Below are positions 57,774 through 64,000 of a stretch of DNA of 64,000 nt, in pieces. Source of the stretch: Notolepis coatsorum (lineage: Eukaryota; Chordata; Actinopteri; Aulopiformes; Paralepididae). The notes under the pieces were generated by a model. It worked only from the letters and a program-made list of their open reading frames with translations. It ran no database searches and had not been told where the DNA came from. Numbering within the stretch: position 1 is the first letter of the stretch; every line of letters begins with the position of its first letter. Location of the stretch: assembly GCA_963971535.1 (NCBI GenBank), contig OZ020592.1, positions 130,393,663-130,457,662 on the forward strand, given 5' to 3'. A program made the translations under genes and the position numbers.

Positions 57774-59011
57774 AGGGCTCTACAGTGCGACCAAATTGCT
57801 CGCATATGCCCCTAAAGATATTTGTGTGCGAACCGTAAAAATCAATTACGCGCACGCTGTGCGAATACAGATTATAGCCTCTCTCATCTTTTTTTTCCTC
57901 CGCTGCGAGATCGTTAAAAAACTACAAGTCCCACATTGCACTCAAGCCAACGGTCCAATCACAGTATAGTGACGTGACTGGTTTCATGAGAAAGAAAGCA
58001 AATGACCAATCGGAAGCTCTCATTTGGCTTGTTTACTTCCTGAAACGCCACCATTGCGATATGCGAGAGTTTCCCAGAGACATGTAACTTCTAGTCTTAC
58101 CAATAGCAATATATTTTAGAACACCTAGATTTAGCGATAGCAATAGTAATATAACGTTAATGCAACAAAACGAATGCCTTGCTTTGTTAATCATAACGTT
58201 GATGCAGTAGCGTATGCCGTTGTGTTGACTGTAACAGACATGATAACAACATAACACTGTGTACACATTCAAATTGCGATAATCGATTCTAACATTTTCA
58301 AATCGATGCAGTTGAATTTTACCCTTAGGATCGATGCATTGTTACACCCCTACACCAAAGTAACTGGCCCACTGTGTATGTGTGTACAGCTAACTTGGCT
58401 AGCGTTAACTTATGAACAGCAGAGGTGGGCAATAGGGTCCAGCTTTTATCTCTCGAGATAAAGCTGGGAACGAGGTTAGGGTCCAGCTGCAGCGCCGGAC
58501 GGCTGGAGTGCAAGCGGTGTGACGTAATTGGCAGACTTGACTGTCAATCAATGGTCTACCTGACACGCAAACTCATAAACAATGTTTCTGTACTGGAGGT
58601 GTACAGTATTTCAATAGGCAACCCTGAAAGGATTATTTCTCTAGAAGAGAAACACAGCCAAAACATAGGCATTGTATGCATAAAAGGGGCAAAAGCTAAA
58701 GTTAAGTGACTGTTACTTTTGTAGCAGTAGTTTTATTTGATAGTTTATTTGATAGGGACAGCACATGTTAATGAACATCAAGTACAAAATACAAAATGTA
58801 AACATGCAGGGTTGTAGCAAGAGCTAATTTACACACATGCATGCACTCACAGTACAAATATACATTTATTAAAAAAAATAAAAATCTTTTACTTGAAATA
58901 TTTTCACTGTGCTCCTAAATATTTTTGGGTGCTCCTAAATTTCTTTGTGTGCTCCTAACTTTTTTCATTTAGGAGCACCTGTGCCCCTAGTGAAAAAGGT
59001 TAGCGTAGAGC

Positions 59012-59015
<4 letters not shown>
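57773..59015. mobile_element. hAT element in the (GT)n tract
   Basis: Begins CAGGGCTCTACAGTGCGACC and ends GCGTAGAGCCCTG, flanked by GT repeat on both sides, so the 8-bp duplication is masked. Internal sequence at about 58140-58220 matches, inverted, the left arm of the hAT at 42101 (ATTAACGTTATA block). A TGCATTGTTACACCCCTA end near 58330-58352 suggests a further hAT nested in it. Repeated GTGCTCCTAAAT lies near its right end. Confidence 0.75.
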
Positions 59016-59064
<49 letters not shown>

Positions 59065-59084
59065 ATGAAAAAAACGAACCCTAA

Positions 59085-59469
59085 CTAACCTTACTGTCAT
59101 GCACTTGTCCTAATATACTAACCTACACTGTAGCACTCAACACTTTGATGAACATTGTTACTCAGCTGATAGAGTTGTACCCTTCCTGCTGTCTTGTTGT
59201 ACAAAACGTGTAAGGTGCTTTGGATAAAAGCGTCAGCTGGGTGCTCCAGTAGCACACCATGTTACCGCGCTCGCGCGGGACTCCGTGCTGCGTCACGGAT
59301 CTGGTTGACTCCGAGTTCGATTCCCGGACTCGCCGTCATTTGCCGAATGTCTCCCCCTGCTCTCTCTCCCGTTTCACCCTACAACTGTCGGTCATGCTTG
59401 ACCAGAAAAGCGATAAACGCTAAAAAATAAAGTTTTAAAAGCGTCAGCTAAATGACAAAATGTAAATGT

Positions 59470-59470
<1 letters not shown>
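59085..59470 (+). mobile_element. L2-clade LINE 3' end, interrupted by a SINE
   Basis: ACCCTAACTAACCTTACTGT through AGTTGTACCCTTCCTGCTGT and GCTTTGGATAAAAGCGTCAG, then after the SINE GCTAAATGACAAAATGTAAA. It matches the 3' end of 23223-24363 in plus orientation and contains no coding sequence. Confidence 0.85.
59239..59436 (+). mobile_element. Short tRNA-derived SINE, family C, 13-bp TSD
   Basis: About 200 bp: head GGGTGCTCCAGTAGCAC, B-box-like GAGTTCGATTCCC, end AAAAAATAAAGTTTT. The duplication AAAAGCGTCAGCT is perfect at 59226-59238 and 59437-59449. The only copy of this family in the window. Confidence 0.85.
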
Positions 59471-59510
<40 letters not shown>

Positions 59511-59777
59511 GGTAGAAAGAACTAGGCCTATAGGCCAAAGCTGTAGGTTAATCCTTTCTCCAGGAACATGCTGATGTCATCCTTTTCCTGTGCAGACTGG
59601 CCAGTGGCCACCCATCCATCTCTCCCCTCTGACACCTGGGGAGAGTCACCCCCCTCTCAGACCCCCCCCACCCCTACCCCTTTCAGTGGCGTCGGTGAGA
59701 AAGTGGCAACATTATGCAACAGCCAGCCAGCTCCAAGAAGAAGAGGCCTTTCTTCCACTGCTGTTGTGTGCAGGACG
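59471..59777. other. Intron sequence with (GT)n
   Basis: (GT)n at about 59472-59506, then unique sequence with a splice-acceptor-like TTTTCCTGTGCAG near 59594. No supported exon follows. Confidence 0.45.
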
Positions 59778-61900
59778 CTCTGAAACCATGGATAAACCAG
59801 CCTGGGCGCTCTGAAACCATGGATAAACCAGCCTGGGCACTCTGAAACCATGGATAAACCAGCCTGGGCGCTCTGAAACCATGGATAAACCAGCCTGGGC
59901 GCTCTGAAACCATGGATAAACCAGCCTGGGCGCTCTGAAACCATGGATAAACCAGCCTGGGCGCTCTGAAACCATGGATAAACCAGCCTGGGCGCTCTGA
60001 AACCATGGATAAACCAGCCTGGGCGCTCTGAAACCATGGATAAACCAACCGTGGGCGCTCTGAAACCATGGATAAACCAACCTGGCCGCTCTGAAACCAT
60101 GGATAAACCAACCTGGGCGCTCTGAAACCAAGGATAAACCAGCCTGGGCGCTCTGAAACCATGGATAAACCAGCCTGGGCGCTCTGAAACCATGGATAAA
60201 CCAACCTGGCCGCTCTGAAACCATGGATAAACCAACCTGGGCGCTCTGAAACCATGGATAAACCAACCGTGGGCGCTCTGAAACCATGGATAAACCAACC
60301 CTGGGCGCTCTGAAACCAAGGATAAACCAACCCTGGGCGCTCTGAAACCAAGGATAAACCAGCCTGGGCGCTCTGAAACCAAGGATAAACCAGCCTGGGC
60401 GCTCTGAAACCAAGGATAAACCAGCCTGGCCGCTCTGAAACCATGGATAAACCAACCCTGGGCGCTCTGAAACCATGGATAAACCAGCCTGGGCGCTCTG
60501 AAACCATGGATAAACCAGCCTGGGCGCTCTGAAACCATGGATAAACCAACCCTGGGCGCTCTGAAACCAAGGATAAACCAGCCTGGCCGCTCTGAAACCA
60601 TGGATAAACCAGCCTGGGCGCTCTGAAACCATGGATAAACCAACCGTGGGCGCTCTGAAACCAAGGATAAACCAACCCTGGGCGCTCTGAAACCATGGTT
60701 AAACCAACCCTGGGCGCTCTGAAACCAAGGATAAACCAGCCTGGGCGCTCTGAAACCATGGATAAACCAACCCTGGGCGCTCTGAAACCATGGATAAACC
60801 AACCCTGGGCGCTCTGAAACCATGGTTAAACCAACCCTGGGCGCTCTGAAACCATGGATAAACCAGCCTGGGCGCTCTGAAACCATGGATAAACCAACCC
60901 TGGGCGCTCTGAAACCATGGATAAACCAACCCTGGGCGCTCTGAAACCAAGGATAAACCAGCCTGGGCGCTCTGAAACCATGGATAAACCAGCCTGGGCG
61001 CTCTGAAACCATGGATAAACCAACCCTGGGCGCTCTGAAACCAAGGATAAACCAGCCTGGGCGCTCTGAAACCATGAATAAACCAACCCTGGGCGCTCTG
61101 AAACCATGGATAAACCAGCCTGGGCGCTCTGAAACCAAGGATAAACCAGCCTGGGCGCTCTGAAACCAAGGATAAACCAACCCTGGGCGCTCTGAAACCA
61201 AGGATAAACCAGCCTGGGCGCTCTGAAACCAAGGATAAACCAACCCTGGGCGCTCTGAAACCAAGGATAAACCAGCCTGGGCGCTCTGAAACCATGGATA
61301 AACCAGCCTGGGCGCTCTGAAACCATGGATAAACCAGCCTGGGCGCTCTGAAACCATGGATAAACCAGCCTGGCCGCTCTGAAACCAAGGATAAACCAGC
61401 CTGGGCGCTCTGAAACCATGGATAAACCAATCGTGGGCGCTCTGAAACCAAGGATAAACCAACCGTGGGCGCTCTGAAACCATGGATAAACCACCCTGGG
61501 CGCTCTGAAACCATGGATAAACCACCCTGGGCGCTCTGAAACCATGGATAAACCAGCCTGGGCGCTCTGAAACCATGGATAAACCAGCCTGGGCGCTCTG
61601 AAACCATGGATAAACCACCCTGGGCGCTCTGAAACCATGGATAAACCAACCCTGGGCGCTCTGAAACCATGGATAAACCACCCTGGGCGCTCTGAAACCA
61701 TGGATAAACCAGCCTGGGCGCTCTGAAACCATGGATAAACCAGCCTGGGCGCTCTGAAACCATGGATAAACCAGCCTGGGCGCTCTGAAACCATGGATAA
61801 ACCAGCCTGGGCGCTCTGAAACCATGAATAAACCAGCCTGGGCGCTCTGAAACAATGGATAAACCAGCCTGGGTGCTCTGAAACCATGGATAAACCAGCC
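59778..61900. repeat. 31-bp minisatellite, about 68 copies
   Basis: Unit GCGCTCTGAAACCATGGATA plus AACCAGCCTGG (31 bp), with 32-bp variants containing AACCCTGGGC or AACCGTGGGC and an ATGG/AAGG alternation. Because 31 is not a multiple of 3 and no stop occurs on the minus strand in any frame, minus-strand frames of up to 732 residues arise. They are repeat artefacts. Confidence 0.97.
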
Positions 61901-62812
61901 TGGCCGTGGCTGCAGTAGCTAGCCTTGTCCCTGGTCCACCTGGCCGTGGCTGCAGTAGCTAGCTGTGTCCCTGGTCCACCTGGCCGTGGTTGCAGTAGCT
62001 AGCCTTGTCCCTGGTCCACCTGGCCGTGGCTGCAGTAGCTAGCTGTGTCCCTGGTCCACCTGGCTACGACTGCAGTAGCTAGCTATGTCCCTGGTCCACC
62101 TGGTCGCGGCTACAGTAGCTAGCCGTGTCCCTGGTCCACCTGGCTACGGCTGCAGTAGCTAGCCTTGTTCCTGGTCCACCTGGTCGCGGCTGCAGTAGCT
62201 AGCCTTGTCCCTGGTCCACCTGGCCGTGGCTGCAGTAGCTAGCTGTGTCCCTGGTCCACCTGGCTACGGCTGCAGTAGCTAGCCTTGTTCCTGGTCCACC
62301 TGGTCGCGGCTACAGTAGCTAGCCTTGTCCCTGGTCCACCTGGCCGTGGCTGCAGTAGCTAGCTGTGTCCCTGGTCCACCTGGCCGTGGCTGCAGTAGCT
62401 AGCCTTGTCCCTGGTCCACCTGGTCGCGGCTACAGTAGCTAGCTGTGTCCCTGGTCCACCTGGCTACGGCTGCAGTAGCTAGCCTTGTCCCTGGTCCACC
62501 TGGTCGCGGCTACAGTAGCTAGCTGTGTCCCTGGTCCACCTGGCCGCGGCTGCTGTAGCTAGCTGTGTCCCTGGTCCACCTGGCCGCGGCTGCAGTAGCT
62601 AGCCTTGTTCCTGGTCCACCTGGTTGCGGCTACAGTAGCTAGCTGTGTCCCTGGTCCACCTGGCTACGGCTGCAGTAGCTAGCCTTGTCCCTGGTCCACC
62701 TGGCTACGGCTGCAGTAGCTAGCCTTGTCCCTGGTCCACCTGGTCGCGGCTACAGTAGCTAGCTGTGTCCCTGGTCCACCTGGCCGCGGCTGCTGTAGCT
62801 AGCCGTGTCCCT
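61901..62812. repeat. 40-bp minisatellite, about 23 copies
   Basis: Unit TGGCCGTGGCTGCAGTAGCT plus AGCCTTGTCCCTGGTCCACC. Variants TGGCTACGGC, TGGTCGCGGC and TAGCTGTGTCC alternate. It abuts the 31-bp minisatellite with no spacer. Confidence 0.97.
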
Positions 62813-63102
62813 ACCTCCAGGGGGGCCTGCTGCTCCTAATGCTGGCGTGCCGCCTAACCGGCCTAATCCTCCCAACGCTCCTGGATACAATAGACGCACA
62901 CATGGATTGCCTGAGTTTCCACCTGGAGCTCATTGATAACATCAGCCAGTTGACTCTCTGCTGGTAACCAAGGTTTTATAGAAGTCTTCCTGTTGCCGAG
63001 GGAAGGGATACGGCTGTCTTATTATCTGTGTCGCAGAACCCCACCTTTGTTCTGTCTGTGTCAGCAAATCCTGCCAGATTAGCGGAGTTAGCGTAACTTG
63101 AG
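62813..63102. other. Intron sequence, no exon supported
   Basis: A frame beginning after CTACCTCCAG at 62820 (GLLLLMLACRLTGLILP) is open for about 47 codons, but it has no homology I recognise and no good donor, so it is not called a gene. Confidence 0.4.
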
Positions 63103-63106
63103 TGAG

Positions 63107-63192
<86 letters not shown>
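63103..63192. repeat. (GT)n microsatellite
   Basis: About 90 bp of pure GT. Confidence 0.97.
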
Positions 63193-63195
<3 letters not shown>

Positions 63196-63400
63196 TGTAC
63201 AGTATGTGTGAGAGACTGTGAGAGTGAGAAAGAGTTTAGGCATACCTTACACATGAACTCGTACTTGGTCTAATTGCTGGGATACATTTCAGAATATCAT
63301 TGGGGAGGCCATTCCATGGTTATCTAAGACATTTTCTCCACGTCAGCAGTGGATTTCCCCTTCATTATTTGCCACTGCAAAGAGCAGTGTCGTTAGTTAA

Positions 63401-63721
63401 AGGAACACACCAACATTTTGGGAAATTTGCTTACCGTCTTCTCCAGAGAGAGACAAGAAGATAGATACCAGTTTCCTCACGTTAGCCTAGCTTAGCACAA
63501 TGAATGGAAGCGGACATGGCCGGTTAGCCTTCGGGAGAGGTGTTAGTTGGACAATGCCTAGGCTAACCAGCCATGTCCGCTTCCATTCATTGTGCTAAGC
63601 TAGGCTAACGTGCAGCCAGATAGCTTTCTACTGAACGCACAGAGAGGAAACTGGTATCAATCTTCTTGTCTCTCTCTGGAGAAGACGCTAAGCTAATTTC
63701 CCAAAATGTTGGCGTGTTCCT
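63401..63721. mobile_element. Palindromic MITE, Kolobok-like, TTAA TSD
   Basis: Ends AGGAACACACCAACATTTTG and its near-exact complement, flanked by TTAA at 63397-63400 and 63722-63725. Inner arms share TTAGCCTAGCTTAGCACAAT and CATGTCCGCTTCCATTC. TTAA target and A-G-G termini fit the Kolobok superfamily. Non-autonomous. Confidence 0.78.
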
Positions 63722-63725
63722 TTAA

Positions 63726-64000
63726 GTCTGTTGTTAATCAACCCCTCCAGGGGCATTCCAACAAATAGTTTTGTCCACTACTGCCATCCTATCTGTTGTT
63801 ATTATTATTCCAATACACTGTGTTCTTGTGTTGGCCAGGTGGGAATGAGACAGGCAGCACTAGCCACTTACGGTAGAGCCATGGGGGTAATCCCTCCCCT
63901 GTAAGCCTGAATGTAATGAGATTTTGGGGCTAGCTCTGCCAGTTCTCTCTGTCCTCCCCTGCCGCACCATGCTTGGCCCGTGTGAGAAGCTCCCCTGGCA
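63726..64000. other. Intron sequence, nothing recognised
   Basis: Unique-looking sequence to the window end. No exon with convincing splice signals. Confidence 0.4.

Larger units (their letters stand above)
56269..59059. repeat. (GT)n microsatellite split by two insertions
   Basis: GT tracts at 56269-56339, 57741-57772 and 59016-59059 are separated by a LINE (56340-57740) and a hAT element (57773-59015). Together they look like one former GT tract of about 140 bp. Confidence 0.75.

Noticed and set aside
59657-61887. Minus-strand frames of 306 to 732 residues with a WF.HGFRAPR cycle
   Set aside because: The unit length of 31 bp opens all frames equally, so openness is not evidence of coding.
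61901-62812. CRISPR-like regular repeats
   Set aside because: Units are directly adjacent with no unique spacers, and the genome is eukaryotic.
62813-62972. Possible exon after CTACCTCCAG, 47 open codons
   Set aside because: The acceptor is weak, the frame ends in a stop without a clear donor, and the peptide resembles nothing in the slingshot family.

Overview
The window reads as teleost fish chromosomal DNA. The evidence is a slingshot-family phosphatase gene split by spliceosomal introns, fish-type tRNA-derived SINEs, L2- and L1-clade LINEs, a Sushi-like chromovirus, many hAT and TTAA-targeting MITEs, and long (TAA)n, (GT)n and (CT)n tracts. Very little of it is host coding sequence. Two plus-strand exons fit the start of slingshot 1 (ssh1): exon 1 at 2640-2723 and exon 2 at 17564-17601. 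No third exon was found, so intron 2 appears to run at least to the window end. Everything else is intron or 5' flank filled with repeats.

Layout. 1-2390: AT-rich flank with a SINE and tail-type retroposons. 2391-2723: ssh1 5' UTR and exon 1. 2724-17563: intron 1, holding a foldback DNA element (5201-7611) with a SINE and a TTAA MITE inside it, four more SINEs, a 1.1-kb minisatellite, (TAA)n tracts, a hAT MITE and an antisense solo LTR close to exon 2. 17564-20930: exon 2, a 33-bp minisatellite and LINE fragments.

20931-51218: one L1 insertion. An identical 16-bp target-site duplication flanks a minus-strand L1 that was originally about 6.6 kb and is now swollen to 30.3 kb by nested insertions: six hAT elements or MITEs, three piggyBac-like TTAA MITEs, an L2, two further LINEs in opposite orientations, SINEs, and a Sushi-like provirus carrying a foreign solo LTR. 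Most layers still show their own target-site duplications, so the insertion order can be read directly. The right end of the provirus is unusual: the left flank plus LTR (986 bp) is repeated 7,006 bp downstream, as if a full provirus allele had been joined to a solo-LTR allele of the same site.

51219-64000: more of intron 2. It holds a second copy of the 33-bp minisatellite, palindromic MITEs, hAT remnants, a restriction-endonuclease-type LINE and a hAT both sitting inside one (GT)n microsatellite, an L2 3' end interrupted by a SINE, and two abutting minisatellites (31 bp x about 68 and 40 bp x about 23). No host gene other than ssh1, no functional tRNA or rRNA gene and no CRISPR array was found. 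All coordinates and homologies come from reading the sequence by eye; family names are given only where motifs support them.
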